Source: Paenibacillus dakarensis (GTDB lineage: Bacteria; Bacillota; Bacilli; Paenibacillales; Paenibacillaceae). From it: a stretch of 64,000 nucleotides of DNA. The stretch lies in contig NZ_CDSE01000007.1 of the NCBI RefSeq assembly GCF_001373415.1, forward strand, positions 233,327-297,326. The letters are read 5' to 3'. The notes below the pieces were generated by a model, which was given only the letters and a program-made list of their open reading frames with translations, was not told the DNA's origin and did not search any database. Every line of letters begins with the position of its first letter. The stretch's first letter is position 1. Of the stretch, positions 44,820-53,049 are shown piece after piece. The position numbers and the translations under genes are program-made.

Positions 44820-45224
44820 ATGAATTTTGAATTGGGTTTACTTATTCTTCGTCTGGTTGTTGGTCTGTCATTTGCTGCGCATGGTGCTCAGAAATTATTC
44901 GGTTGGTTTGGCGGTTATGGTCCGAAAGGAACAGGGGGCTGGCTGGAATCCGTGGGAATTAAGCCTGGTGTAACCATGGCTGTGGTTGTGGGCTTGATGG
45001 AGTTCGTCGGCGGACTGCTGTTTGCTGCGGGATTCCTGACAATCGTGGGTGCTGCACTGATTATCCTTGCGATGCTTGGAGCAATTGTGAAGGTTCACGC
45101 CAAGAATGGTTATTGGGCAACGGCTAACGGATATGAACTGAATCTGCTGATCATTGCGGTGGCGCTGGCTGTAGCCTTGATGGGTGCGGGTGCATACTCA
45201 CTGGATGCTGTTGTGTTCAACTAA
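44820..45224 (+). CDS. DoxX-family membrane protein
   Basis: A 134-residue protein with four predicted helices and the family signature GLSFAAHGAQKLFGWFGGYG near the N-terminus, followed by GLMEFVGGLLFAAGFLT and HAKNGYWATANGYELNLL. Members (for example B. subtilis CatD and MhqP) are linked to quinone, thiol or oxidative stress, though biochemistry is unclear. Start ATG 44820 with GGAGGAA. Monocistronic. Confidence 0.9.
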   Translation: MNFELGLLILRLVVGLSFAAHGAQKLFGWFGGYGPKGTGGWLESVGIKPGVTMAVVVGLMEFVGGLLFAAGFLTIVGAALIILAMLGAIVKVHAKNGYWATANGYELNLLIIAVALAVALMGAGAYSLDAVVFN

Positions 45225-45253
45225 GCAGTTCAAGTTTTACTTGCAGGAGGCAA

Positions 45254-45287
45254 AAGAAACCCGTGTTAATCGGGGCTTCTTTTTCCT
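45254..45287 (+). terminator. Terminator of the doxX-type gene
   Basis: AAGAAACCCG and CGGGGCTTCTT arms followed by TTTCC; overlaps the end of the minus-strand gene at 45266. Confidence 0.7.
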
Positions 45288-45451
45288 TTGTATTTATTAG
45301 AGATGGTCATAAGGATCAGTCCAGCGATCAAAAAGATATAACGCCATACTATATAGGGAGCAAGCGTTTCTATAATCATGAAGGCCAGTCCTACTGCGAA
45401 TAACAAACTTCCAACAAACATAAGCCATTTCCGAATGGCTGGTCTGCTCAT
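45266..45451 (-). CDS. Small two-helix membrane protein
   Basis: A 61-residue protein: MSRPAIRKWLMFVGSLLFAV with a first helix, WRYIFLIAGLILMTI as a second, and a basic C-terminal NKYKGKRS. Start ATG 45451 follows GAGAGG at 45461-45466 on the minus strand; ATG 45460 would abut that site. Function unknown. Its 3' end lies within the doxX terminator. Confidence 0.7.
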   Translation of the reverse strand: MSRPAIRKWLMFVGSLLFAVGLAFMIIETLAPYIVWRYIFLIAGLILMTISNKYKGKRSPD

Positions 45452-45539
45452 CGTAATCATCCTCTCATACTGTGCATCTATCTTCTGAAACTATGAATTC
45501 GAAAAGTATAACAGTTTAAGTGTAATTGACTAACCGCGG

Positions 45540-45577
45540 AAAAGTCCACCCTCCTTGAGCCGGAAAGTGGACTTTTT
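45540..45577. terminator. Bidirectional terminator-like hairpin
   Basis: AAAAGTCCAC (45540-45549) and GTGGACTTTTT (45567-45577). It faces no plus-strand gene directly upstream, so it may be a leftover or block read-through. Confidence 0.78.
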
Positions 45578-45734
45578 GTTATGGAGTTGAAGAAAGGGGG
45601 AGGGCTTTCTTCTGTAAGCGATTGAGCTTGTGGACGTGAGAAACCCTGACTAGGGCGGGATGAGGGCTGGTCATGGAAGGGGTACCGCTTGGAAATACTC
45701 TGTAGTATCTATAGATAAAGGAGCGAACCCGAAC

Positions 45735-46157
45735 ATGTATGAACCCAAAACCAAACCAACGGATAACAGTGTGCTGGAGTTTATTGAGAACGTGGATAGT
45801 CCGGGCAAACGCGAGGATGCGTATAAGCTGCTGGATATTTTTACGGAAACGACAGGTTATGAGGCGAAGATGTGGGGGCCGAGCATCATCGGCTTCGGTT
45901 CCTATCATTACAAATACAAGACCAAGCACGAGGGGGATGCGCCGCTGGTCGGCTTTTCTCCCCGTAAAGCCAAGATCAGCCTGTATTTTGCAACGGGTGA
46001 CACGAAGAGGGACGAACTGTTAAAAGACTTCGGGAAGCATACAGCAGGCAAAGGCTGCGTGTACATTAACAAGGTAGCTGATGTGAATACAGACGTGTTG
46101 AAGGCGCTTATTAACCAGTCCGTGCATTTCTTGAAGGAACAATATCCGAATAAATGA
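45735..46157 (+). CDS. DUF1801-domain protein (YdhG-like)
   Basis: A 140-residue soluble protein matching DUF1801: SVLEFIENVDSPGKREDAYKLLDIFTE, AKMWGPSIIGFGSYHYKYK, GFSPRKAKISLYFA and GKGCVYINKVADVNTDVLKALI. Function not established. Start ATG 45735 with AAAGGAG upstream. Confidence 0.85.
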   Translation: MYEPKTKPTDNSVLEFIENVDSPGKREDAYKLLDIFTETTGYEAKMWGPSIIGFGSYHYKYKTKHEGDAPLVGFSPRKAKISLYFATGDTKRDELLKDFGKHTAGKGCVYINKVADVNTDVLKALINQSVHFLKEQYPNK

Positions 46158-46179
46158 ATAAATAGAGCTACATAACCAA

Positions 46180-46230
46180 AAGACGGGATAGAGGGCAGAT
46201 TTAGAAAATCCGCCTCTATCCCGTCTTATT
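46180..46230. terminator. Strong convergent terminator
   Basis: Fifteen-bp arms AAGACGGGATAGAGG and CCTCTATCCCGTCTT, then TATTTATTT. Confidence 0.9.
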
Positions 46231-46233
46231 TAT

Positions 46234-46671
46234 TTATGGGGTCAGGTTCTTGATCTGATCCATGGTGTCCTGAATTTTACTGATTGTTTGAGCCATTTCT
46301 GTGTTCTTAAAGTCTGTGACTCCGTTCTCGATCTGAGTTCGATATTCATCGATCTGTCCGCTTAAGGTTTCGTTATACTGGCTGATCGTCTCGTGAATAC
46401 TCTGTGCAAATGCAGGAGCCTCCAGACCATTAAACTCTGAAATCTTTGTCTTCATGCTATCCAACTGCTCAGTCAGTTTCTCCTTGGCATCGATATTGTT
46501 CGCAGCTTCTTGTGCCAGATCCGGAATGGTACCGGCGAACTGGGCTGCCTCGTTCACAAACGAAGTTGCCTGTTCCGTGTAATCCAGAGATTTTCCTGCT
46601 TCCTCCACTATAGAGCAGCCTGATAAGAATAGGAGCACAAGCGTAATTCCAAGCCAGCTTCTTAACTTCAT
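46234..46671 (-). CDS. Lipoprotein (DUF6376-like)
   Basis: A 145-residue exported lipoprotein, lipobox LSGC with Cys19. The mature part is helical and acidic (YTEQATSFVNEAAQFAGTIPD; MAQTISKIQDTMDQIKNLTP), resembling DUF6376 lipoproteins of Bacillales. Function unknown. Start ATG 46671 with AGGAGG upstream on the minus strand. Confidence 0.83.
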   Translation of the reverse strand: MKLRSWLGITLVLLFLSGCSIVEEAGKSLDYTEQATSFVNEAAQFAGTIPDLAQEAANNIDAKEKLTEQLDSMKTKISEFNGLEAPAFAQSIHETISQYNETLSGQIDEYRTQIENGVTDFKNTEMAQTISKIQDTMDQIKNLTP

Positions 46672-46818
46672 TCAACAACCTCCTGTAACTGAAATGAATG
46701 TCCTTTTTATATCTACTACGCAAGAGCGAAGCATTGGTTCGATAAAAAAGTTCATCATCCGTTACCCGACATGAGGGTTTGTTGAAAATGACATAGGAAG
46801 TTGACAGCATTTTGAGTA

Positions 46819-47316
46819 TCAGATAAATCTGCGAATCACACCGATGGCACTCATCACAGTTATGATAATGCTCCCCAATACAGCAGCTTCAAACCTGGAA
46901 TTATTAATCTCCAAAGGTACTGCGGCATTCGTACCAGGACCAAGCGGCTCAGTATCAACGTTCTGGATCGGTCCTGTATTACCACACAAATTCGGTCTTA
47001 GCTTACCGTCTCGATCGCCAGCAAATACAAGATATTCTTCACCTTGCTCAAATTCAGTCCAAAAATTCTGGTGCAGCGTAACCGTTGATTTAGTGGAGGC
47101 TCCTTTCCACCATGTAGTTACCTGAAAGGTCAATGAATCGTTTGATTCAGCAATAAGTGTTCCCTTGAAGGCGAGTTTAGAATATTCTAATTCCTCTACC
47201 AAAGGCCTTGGTGGTTCTACGCATTTCAATGCGTAAGCATCGAGTACAGGGAACCCTAATATAAAGCTGAGGGCAAATACAGCAGCAGAGAGCGATTTGA
47301 TAAGCCGGTTCATCAT
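46819..47316 (-). CDS. Exported, C-terminally anchored TIMP/NTR-like protein
   Basis: A 165-residue protein with a signal peptide (~1-29) and C-terminal helix (~145-160, VLGSIIITVMSAIGVI). The exported part starts LKCVEPPRP and has FKGTLIAESNDSLTFQVTTWWKG, GEEYLVFAGD and NLCGNTGPI. The Cys near the mature N-terminus, the OB-fold-like strands and the late CG motif recall bacterial TIMP/netrin-like domains. Function is unproven; protease inhibition cannot be assumed. Start ATG 47316 or 47313. Confidence 0.68.
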   Translation of the reverse strand: MMNRLIKSLSAAVFALSFILGFPVLDAYALKCVEPPRPLVEELEYSKLAFKGTLIAESNDSLTFQVTTWWKGASTKSTVTLHQNFWTEFEQGEEYLVFAGDRDGKLRPNLCGNTGPIQNVDTEPLGPGTNAAVPLEINNSRFEAAVLGSIIITVMSAIGVIRRFI

Positions 47317-47425
47317 TAAACTCCCCTTATTAATCGTATAAGTGTTTGACGAACCCCTTACTCTAAAGGTTGCAGTACATGGCTATCCATATCGTAACCG
47401 TTCTTCGAATACCACTAGTTCGCCC

Positions 47426-48445
47426 TCACAGTCCTAATTCATCCTCAATCCCCATCATCATTCGATAAGCCCCAATGGAGATATTAGCACACACCGCAAG
47501 GGTAATATCAGTCTCCGGATAATACGCAGAATGAAAGCATATCCCCGGGTCATAGCCCATCACATGATATTTGTATATCTCTTTGTTCTTCATGCCAATC
47601 CACACACCGTATCCATAATAATCATCACCCTCGCCCTCGGTATGAGGGGTAAGCAGCTTCATAGTCATCGCCTGACTTAACAGCTTGAAATTCATAAGTG
47701 AATCCCAGAACCTGATCATATCCGGCGCCGTTACAAAGGCTCCGCCATCGGGGCCGCCCTTGGCCGGCAGGGAGTAAATATTTGTCCTCCACGTACCATC
47801 TTCGCGATCAATGTATCCAGTGGCCGTGCCGCCAGGCAGCGCATCAAGCTCGAAATAACCGGAATCCCTCATGCCAGCCTTTTCAAAGATCCGCGATTGT
47901 ACATAATCTGAATAGTTCATGCCGCTAATCTTTTCGATGATTAATCCAAGCAGGATAAACCCGGCGTTGTTGTATTCGAAGCGTTCGCCCGGAGCGAACT
48001 TCATCTGTTCATGCTGAAACAGTGGCAGGAAATCCTGAGGAGTGCGCATATGGTACATCGGCCGGTCAATCCATAATTGTTCAAAGTCGCCCATGGCATC
48101 TTCGTCAAAATAATCAGGCACCCCTGATGTATGTGTCAGAAGCTGATGCACGGTGATGTTGTGATCAAAATGCGGGAATTTAACGTCCAGACATTCATGC
48201 AGTTTCGTATCCGCAGAAAGTTTGCCTTCTTCAATGAGCTGGCAGATGGCAACAGCCGTAAAGATTTTGCAGCCTGAAGCAATACCAAAGCGTGTTCCCG
48301 TATGGTTTAGCAGACGATCTGCACGATTGGCATATCCATAGCTGATATTGGCTAGAACTGCGTCCTTCTTCTGTACCAGAATTGTTCCCGAGAATGTACC
48401 GCTGTCTTGGATTTGCTCGATATGAGTTATTAATTGATTAGTCAT
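47426..48445 (-). CDS. Serine hydrolase, class-C beta-lactamase/PBP4* fold
   Basis: A 339-residue cytosolic-looking protein without a signal peptide. The nucleophile motif is SGCK (GIASGCKIFTAVA), the second motif YNNAG, and the third position lies near HVMGYDPG in place of the usual KTG/HTG. Members hydrolyse esters or D-peptides rather than beta-lactams. Start ATG 48445 with AGGAGGAG upstream; the longer frame to 48481 begins in that gene's leader. Confidence 0.85.
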   Translation of the reverse strand: MTNQLITHIEQIQDSGTFSGTILVQKKDAVLANISYGYANRADRLLNHTGTRFGIASGCKIFTAVAICQLIEEGKLSADTKLHECLDVKFPHFDHNITVHQLLTHTSGVPDYFDEDAMGDFEQLWIDRPMYHMRTPQDFLPLFQHEQMKFAPGERFEYNNAGFILLGLIIEKISGMNYSDYVQSRIFEKAGMRDSGYFELDALPGGTATGYIDREDGTWRTNIYSLPAKGGPDGGAFVTAPDMIRFWDSLMNFKLLSQAMTMKLLTPHTEGEGDDYYGYGVWIGMKNKEIYKYHVMGYDPGICFHSAYYPETDITLAVCANISIGAYRMMMGIEDELGL

Positions 48446-48507
48446 GAAAACTCCTCCTAATGTAGAAAAAAAGAGCAGCACTCTCCTGCTCGGTGCTTCT
48501 CTGCTGA

Positions 48508-49626
48508 CTATACTGCTGCCGGATCCTTTAATGTGGTAATGGTCTGGTTCTTGCCGCTTCGCTTGGCTGTATACAGCATAGCGTCAGCTTCCGCGAATAT
48601 CGCGGCTTTTCCGGTTCTGTAACGATAGGATGCAAGCCCGATGCTGACCGTTACGTTTCTGCTGTTCATTTCGGGATGGTGCATCCGTTCAATTTCTAAC
48701 CGGATACGTTCGATTGTATCGAACGCTTGTGCCAGTGTTTTATCGGTAAAGATCACGGCGAATTCTTCACCGCCGAACCGGGCTGTAATATCATCCGGAG
48801 AAGGCATGGACTGCTTCACGACCTGCGACACACGCTGAAGGATAAGGTCGCCGACAGCATGACCGAACGTATCATTTACTTTTTTGAAGTTATCAATGTC
48901 GATAATGGCCAGCTGTAATGGCAGCCCGTATTTATCGCTCTGGACAATCAGATTGTCCAGGTATTCATGGAAGGTCTTATGATTATATAAATCCGTTAGC
49001 GCATCAAATTTGATCTGCCGATCCATAATGACGGACCGTATGAGCAGATCCTGTGCGGATTGAATAGACTTGTTCAAATAAGCAAGCAGCTCTCTTCGCT
49101 GCTTTATTAACGCGCAAAATATGATGAAAACACCCAGCATAGTAAAAAGGTAAGTAATAAGTTCGCTCGTGGGGGCGTATTTAAACAGCGTTGGGGAAGT
49201 GAAGGATAAGATCGTGAGAAGCATCGCAGCTGAGGAAAAGGCAAAGATCAGTTTGCGGTACTCATCATAAAAGAGCGACACGATGATAGGAAGGACCATT
49301 AAATATTCAATTCCCTCGACGGCCGGGTAATCGGCAATCAGAATGGAAGCAAGCAAGGTTCCGGTAAGAATCATAAGATAAGGACTTTCCCTGTCCAGCC
49401 ACCGGATAATTATTTCAATGCTTGTCATGAGAGAAAGCTGCAGAGCGAAAAGAAACAGCATCGGATAAATGCTTTGTGCATCTAAACCGGGTGGGGAGTT
49501 ACCATTGATTATGAACAAGGCTGTGAACTGAGTTATCAGCGAAATCAGGATAACAATCCAATAGCTGTTCATAATTTTCCGGTTCCATGGCCTGCGATGG
49601 ATTTCAATCCATTGCAGCTTGTTCAT
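48508..49626 (-). CDS. Membrane diguanylate cyclase (GGDEF)
   Basis: A 372-residue protein with about six N-terminal helices (to ~residue 175) and a C-terminal GGDEF domain. The active loop is RFGGEEFAVIF, with DIDNFKKVNDTFGHAVGD as the metal/substrate block, so the domain should make c-di-GMP. The inhibitory RxxD site upstream of GGEEF is absent (PSPDDITARF), hence no product inhibition there. The membrane part resembles MHYT/7TM-type sensors only loosely. Start ATG 49626. Divergent from the PNPOx-like gene. Confidence 0.9.
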   Translation of the reverse strand: MNKLQWIEIHRRPWNRKIMNSYWIVILISLITQFTALFIINGNSPPGLDAQSIYPMLFLFALQLSLMTSIEIIIRWLDRESPYLMILTGTLLASILIADYPAVEGIEYLMVLPIIVSLFYDEYRKLIFAFSSAAMLLTILSFTSPTLFKYAPTSELITYLFTMLGVFIIFCALIKQRRELLAYLNKSIQSAQDLLIRSVIMDRQIKFDALTDLYNHKTFHEYLDNLIVQSDKYGLPLQLAIIDIDNFKKVNDTFGHAVGDLILQRVSQVVKQSMPSPDDITARFGGEEFAVIFTDKTLAQAFDTIERIRLEIERMHHPEMNSRNVTVSIGLASYRYRTGKAAIFAEADAMLYTAKRSGKNQTITTLKDPAAV

Positions 49627-49736
49627 AGCGATCTCACCACCCTTGTAAATTTCTAAACATACAATAAAGGTAAAATATTACTGCATCAAATCCATTTTAA
49701 TATATGTCCAATGAATAATCTATGGGATTTGTTAAT

Positions 49737-49768
49737 CGTTCTTTTTGTACGACAATGCGTTCTTTTTG
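49737..49768. repeat. Direct repeat in a divergent promoter region
   Basis: CGTTCTTTTTG occurs at 49737-49747 and 49758-49768, a 21-bp period or two helical turns, between the diguanylate cyclase and the PNPOx-like gene. May be a pair of regulator half-sites. Confidence 0.6.
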
Positions 49769-49890
49769 CCCCGCAAAATAATGGAACAGAAGATGTATAA
49801 TGATATTGCCGCCTCTCATTCAGCATGGGATCGGAATCGGATCGGTTTTTTTAGATGAGGCAGCTAAAGTGCTGGAAGGGGAGGTTCTGT

Positions 49891-50355
49891 ATGGCTGAAC
49901 AAGGACAAATTTCTTATGCATTATTTGAGCTGCTGAACGGACTAAATCTGGAGAGCAAGCAGCATGAAGCCATGATGCTTCTAACGGTAACAGAGGATCA
50001 CTGGCCGCATACAGCCATGATCAGTGTTGGCGAGGTTGTAGCACTGAACCCACATTTGCTGCGCCTGGCATTATGGCCCGGAACACAAACGACCCGAAAT
50101 ATGATCCGCAGCGGACAAGCTACACTCGTTGCCTTTTATGCAGGGTCTGCCCATTATGTGCGGCTCAGGTTATCCCGGTTGGCTGAGCTTCCCGAAGCCC
50201 GGCATCCGCGGGAACGGTTCGCGGCAGAAGTGATGTCGGTTCGAGAGGATACAGCTAAGTATGCAGAGATTGATTCGGGGGTGAGAATTACCCTGAAAGA
50301 GCCGTCAGATGTGCTCCAGCGCTGGAGAGAGACGATTCAGGAGCTGCTGGAATAA
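49891..50355 (+). CDS. Pyridoxamine-phosphate-oxidase-fold (split-barrel flavin) protein
   Basis: A 154-residue protein. MMLLTVTEDHWPHTAMISVGEVVALNPHLLRLALWPGTQTTRNM is the FMN-binding split-barrel pattern; RSGQATLVAFYAGSAHYVRLRLS continues it. Likely a dimeric flavin or heme-binding reductase of unknown substrate. Start ATG 49891 with GGGGAGG upstream; the frame back to 49855 is leader. Confidence 0.78.
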   Translation: MAEQGQISYALFELLNGLNLESKQHEAMMLLTVTEDHWPHTAMISVGEVVALNPHLLRLALWPGTQTTRNMIRSGQATLVAFYAGSAHYVRLRLSRLAELPEARHPRERFAAEVMSVREDTAKYAEIDSGVRITLKEPSDVLQRWRETIQELLE

Positions 50356-50472
50356 ATGCGAAGATACCGGTTGGACACTTAAGTGAGGAAATTTTTTAAA
50401 TAATTTTGTTATATTTTTAATAAAATCGCATATGATGATAAAAAGATTATTCGCTAAAAATAACTTCAACAT

Positions 50473-50501
50473 TTGCCATCTTACATTAAGTGTGATATTA
50501 T
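50473..50501 (+). promoter_or_regulatory. Probable promoter of the cold-shock gene
   Basis: TTGCCA (50473-50478), exact 17-bp spacer, TATTAT (50496-50501). Transcription would start near 50508, giving a ~130-nt leader before the csp ATG. Confidence 0.7.
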
Positions 50502-50517
50502 AGGACTATCGAAATCG

Positions 50518-50583
50518 ACCTGAATTCACATATTGTAGAGGGTTGTAATTTCAGGTAACCTTGTACAATATGTGAATTTTTTT
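50518..50583 (+). promoter_or_regulatory. Leader terminator/antiterminator candidate upstream of csp
   Basis: Inside the leader, AATTCACATATTGTA (50523-50537) pairs perfectly with TACAATATGTGAATT (50564-50578), followed by seven Ts: a complete intrinsic terminator. ACCTGAA (50518-50524) can instead pair with TTCAGGT (50550-50556), a fold that conflicts with the base of the terminator. This suggests attenuation, possibly temperature-responsive, of the cold-shock gene. Confidence 0.62.
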
Positions 50584-50638
50584 ATTCGTCTACGAAGTAA
50601 AAAAGGTCATGTAAATAATCTTCAAGGAGGTACACCCC

Positions 50639-50839
50639 ATGCAAACAGGTACTGTTAAATGGTTTAATGCAGAAAAGGGCTTCGGCTTTATCGAAGTTGA
50701 AGGCGGAAACGATGTATTCGTACACTTCAGCGCGATTCAAGGCGATGGCTTCAAAACGTTGGACGAAGGACAACGCGTTGAATTCAACATTGTTGAAGGA
50801 AACCGTGGACCACAAGCTGAAAACGTTGTAAAACTGTAA
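50639..50839 (+). CDS. Cold shock protein (CspA family)
   Basis: A 66-residue single [20 protein letters not shown] (RNP1 KGFGFI), DVFVHFSAI (RNP2) and [17 protein letters not shown]. It binds single-stranded RNA/DNA and melts mRNA structure at low temperature. Start ATG 50639 with AAGGAGG. Ends at a strong terminator and is followed by a ydjO-like gene. The leader carries a candidate attenuator. Confidence 0.95.
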   Translation: MQTGTVKWFNAEKGFGFIEVEGGNDVFVHFSAIQGDGFKTLDEGQRVEFNIVEGNRGPQAENVVKL

Positions 50840-50855
50840 GACCTACAAGGCAGGC

Positions 50856-50892
50856 TGCCCTTAATGTGTGACATTAAGGGCAGTTTTGTTTT
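50856..50892 (+). terminator. Terminator of csp
   Basis: Arms CTGCCCTTAATGT and ACATTAAGGGCAG, then TTTTGTTTT. Confidence 0.9.
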
Positions 50893-50925
50893 ATTATTCT
50901 GCGACGAGGACAAGGAGGAGTGTTC

Positions 50926-51162
50926 ATGTATTCGCGTAAGAACGCAATGGAAAACATCCCTGAAGAAATGACAGAAGTATGGTCGTGCACGAAGGATGAT
51001 TGTAAAGGATGGATACGGGATGATTTTGCATTTGAAACAGAACCGGTCTGTTTACTGTGCCAATCTCCTATGATCAAGGAAACGAGAAAGCTGCCCTTGC
51101 TCGTCAACACGAATAAGAAGCAAAAATCCCTGAGCAAGGGTATCCTGATCGATCGGAAGTAG
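50926..51162 (+). CDS. YdjO-like cold-inducible CxxC protein
   Basis: A 78-residue protein with VWSCTKDDCKGWIRDDF and PVCLLCQSPM, two Cys pairs forming a probable zinc ribbon, as in the YdjO cold-inducible family of Bacillales. C-terminus Lys-rich. Start ATG 50926 with AAGGAGGAG. It lies directly after csp behind a leaky or conditional terminator, a recurrent gene pair. Confidence 0.85.
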   Translation: MYSRKNAMENIPEEMTEVWSCTKDDCKGWIRDDFAFETEPVCLLCQSPMIKETRKLPLLVNTNKKQKSLSKGILIDRK

Positions 51163-51345
51163 CGGCTAAGACCACCAGCAGCGATGGGTACGGTCGGTAT
51201 CTTTTCGAAAATGTACGAACTTCCGCAGCGCCTAACCGTTCTGTTTGAATAAAACAGAGGTGGTTAGTAATATATGAGTCCACTTTAAGACGCAGGAGCA
51301 TATAGAAGATGCGGAAAGCGCATAAATTCCAAAGGAGTGAACCGT

Positions 51346-51507
51346 ATGAATACGCAAAACGAGGTTCTGAAACGCTGTATTGATAACATGATCATACAGG
51401 AGAATCAGGAAGGCCTGAATCACCAGGAAAAATTCATCATGCAGAAGCTGATGAGAGATAAGTTTCAAATGGAGCATGAGAGCAAGCTGGAGAACAGTGA
51501 AGATTAA
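51346..51507 (+). CDS. Small helical protein of unknown function
   Basis: A 53-residue frame with AAAGGAG (51331-51337) 8 bp before ATG 51346 and its own terminator downstream. MNTQNEVLKRCIDNMIIQENQEG... is strongly helical and charged, with no recognised motif. Its clean binding site and terminator support a real gene. Confidence 0.65.
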   Translation: MNTQNEVLKRCIDNMIIQENQEGLNHQEKFIMQKLMRDKFQMEHESKLENSED

Positions 51508-51561
51508 TTAGGCGAGTAGGAAAGAATTTACTCAATCCGCTAACGAATGACTGTTTCATAT

Positions 51562-51607
51562 AAAAGGCGTGAACAGGCAGATTAAGTTCTGCAGTTCGCG
51601 CCTTTTT
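51562..51607 (+). terminator. Terminator of the 53-residue gene
   Basis: AAAAGGCG / CGCCTTTTT arms with inner GAAC/GTTC pairing. Confidence 0.82.
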
Positions 51608-51873
51608 ATGTTATCTTGGAAATATGAGGATGATGGCGGATTTTGTCGAGATGAAGTTTATAGCCGAGATTCCTTTTACATATATTGGTCTTCCGTTTGG
51701 AGGATAAAACATATAGTCTATGAAAAAGTTAACTAATAACACATATGCGAAGAATACTGCATTTCATCATTCAATGATGACTTTAGATCGCCAGTGTACA
51801 TACTATTGAAGACTGGAGTTAAAAGGCAGCAGCATTCTGATATTTGGATCTCCTGAGAAAAGGACGTGATGGT
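51608..51873. other. Gene-free gap before the FNT gene
   Basis: About 265 bp. Only very short frames occur; no firm promoter or operator seen. Confidence 0.45.
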
Positions 51874-52662
51874 ATGGAAGTGGAATCCCTGCTCCAGGTG
51901 GAGAAGCTGGCTCAAAAGAAGATGAAGATTTTCAGACAAAGCAAGCTGCGTTACTTGGCGAGGTCTGCACTGGCCAGTATGTTTATCGGATTTGGTGTTA
52001 TCGTAGCATTTAAGACAGGAAGCTTTTTCTATGCCGAGCACTCACCGTTTACCTACCCGATGGCGGCCCTGACCTTCGGCTCGGCTATTATTCTGATCGC
52101 TTACGGAGGCGGTGACCTGTTTACGGGCAATACGTTTTATTACTCGTATTCAGCTATTCGCAAAACGCTGAAGTGGATAGAGGTAATAAAGCTATGGGTT
52201 ACAAGCTACATCGGGAATATTATTGGGGCTTGTGCGTTTGCATTACTGATTTATTTAACGGGGCTGTTCGCCGACCCGTCTGTGAACGGTTTTCTGATGG
52301 GCGTTGTAGAGAAAAAGATGAATGCCCCGTTAATCGAGCTCTTTTTCCGGGCGATTCTGTGTAACTGGTTGGTCTGTCTGGCCTTCTTCATTCCGATGGC
52401 GCTGAAGGGTGATGGTCCGAAGCTGTTCGCGATGATGCTGTTTGTGTTCTGCTTCTTCATCTCGGGTTATGAGCATAGTATTGCTAACATGTGTACCTTT
52501 GCGATCGCGCTGGTGGTGGAGCATCCTGAGACGATCTCGCTTGCGGGCGTATGGTACAACCTTGTGCCTGTTACCATCGGCAATATGATAGGCGGCGGCG
52601 TATTTATGGCGTTCATGTATAACTATGTGAACAAGCCGTTTATGAATGAACCCTTGGAATAA
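51874..52662 (+). CDS. Formate/nitrite transporter (FNT) family channel
   Basis: A 262-residue pentameric channel protein with six helices. Family traits: LARSALASMFIGFGVIVAF, GGGDLFTGNTFYYSYS (the GDLFTGN block), ILCNWLVCLAFFIPMALKG and GYEHSIANM with the central conserved His. It moves formate, nitrite or a similar small anion across the cytoplasmic membrane. With NirBD in the same window nitrite is a fair guess, but the genes are 30 kb apart. Start ATG 51874 with AAAGGACGTGAT. Confidence 0.9.
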   Translation: MEVESLLQVEKLAQKKMKIFRQSKLRYLARSALASMFIGFGVIVAFKTGSFFYAEHSPFTYPMAALTFGSAIILIAYGGGDLFTGNTFYYSYSAIRKTLKWIEVIKLWVTSYIGNIIGACAFALLIYLTGLFADPSVNGFLMGVVEKKMNAPLIELFFRAILCNWLVCLAFFIPMALKGDGPKLFAMMLFVFCFFISGYEHSIANMCTFAIALVVEHPETISLAGVWYNLVPVTIGNMIGGGVFMAFMYNYVNKPFMNEPLE

Positions 52663-52680
52663 GGGGTTGTAATACATGTA

Positions 52681-52752
52681 AAAAAGACACCCTGACTTTC
52701 ATACGCCAAGATTCATTTCATTGGCATGTATGACGGCGGGGTGTCTTTATAT
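52681..52752. terminator. Terminator after the FNT gene
   Basis: AAAAAGACACCC and GGGTGTCTTTAT arms, with inner CATACGCCA/TGGCATGTATG pairing. Confidence 0.78.
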
Positions 52753-52802
52753 ATGAGGAGGTACGTTACAGTACCTTATTCTTATATTTACAAGCAAACG
52801 TC

Positions 52803-52952
52803 CTATTGTGCAGGCTCCAGAGAAGACAGTGTCATTTCAATCTTGCGGGTAATTTCCTTCTGCCATTTCATGTCGCCAAGCTGAAGGGCCAGATTAAACA
52901 AGTCAAGGTAATCGTCAACCTGCAGGTCGCTGCGTTGAAGGTTAGAATTCAT
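52803..52952 (-). CDS. Small (49-residue) Fur-box-controlled protein
   Basis: MNSNLQRSDLQVDDYLDLFN then LALQLGDMKWQKEITRKIEM and an acidic end. Two amphipathic helices, no signal peptide or metal motif. Start ATG 52952 follows AAGGAG ~11 bp upstream on the minus strand. A near-consensus Fur box and strong promoter lie just upstream, so it should be made when iron is low. Such small iron-regulated proteins (for example FbpA/B/C of B. subtilis) can act with a regulatory RNA, but I see no sequence match to them. Confidence 0.7.
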   Translation of the reverse strand: MNSNLQRSDLQVDDYLDLFNLALQLGDMKWQKEITRKIEMTLSSLEPAQ

Positions 52953-53014
52953 AGGGCGCGTGTCTCCTTTTATATGGTATTTCATTATAATTCTCATTTC
53001 ATTCTCATTTGCAT

Positions 53015-53033
53015 GGTAATGATAATCATTATC
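53015..53033. promoter_or_regulatory. Fur box
   Basis: GGTAATGATAATCATTATC differs from the classical 19-bp Fur consensus GATAATGATAATCATTATC at one position. It sits ~10-28 bp after the expected start of the minus-strand promoter (53050-53077), ideal for repression. Confidence 0.88.
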
Positions 53034-53049
53034 ATAAATCCTAATTCTT

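Noticed and set aside
51628..51707. 24-codon frame before the FNT gene
   Set aside because: Too short, no binding site and no independent support.
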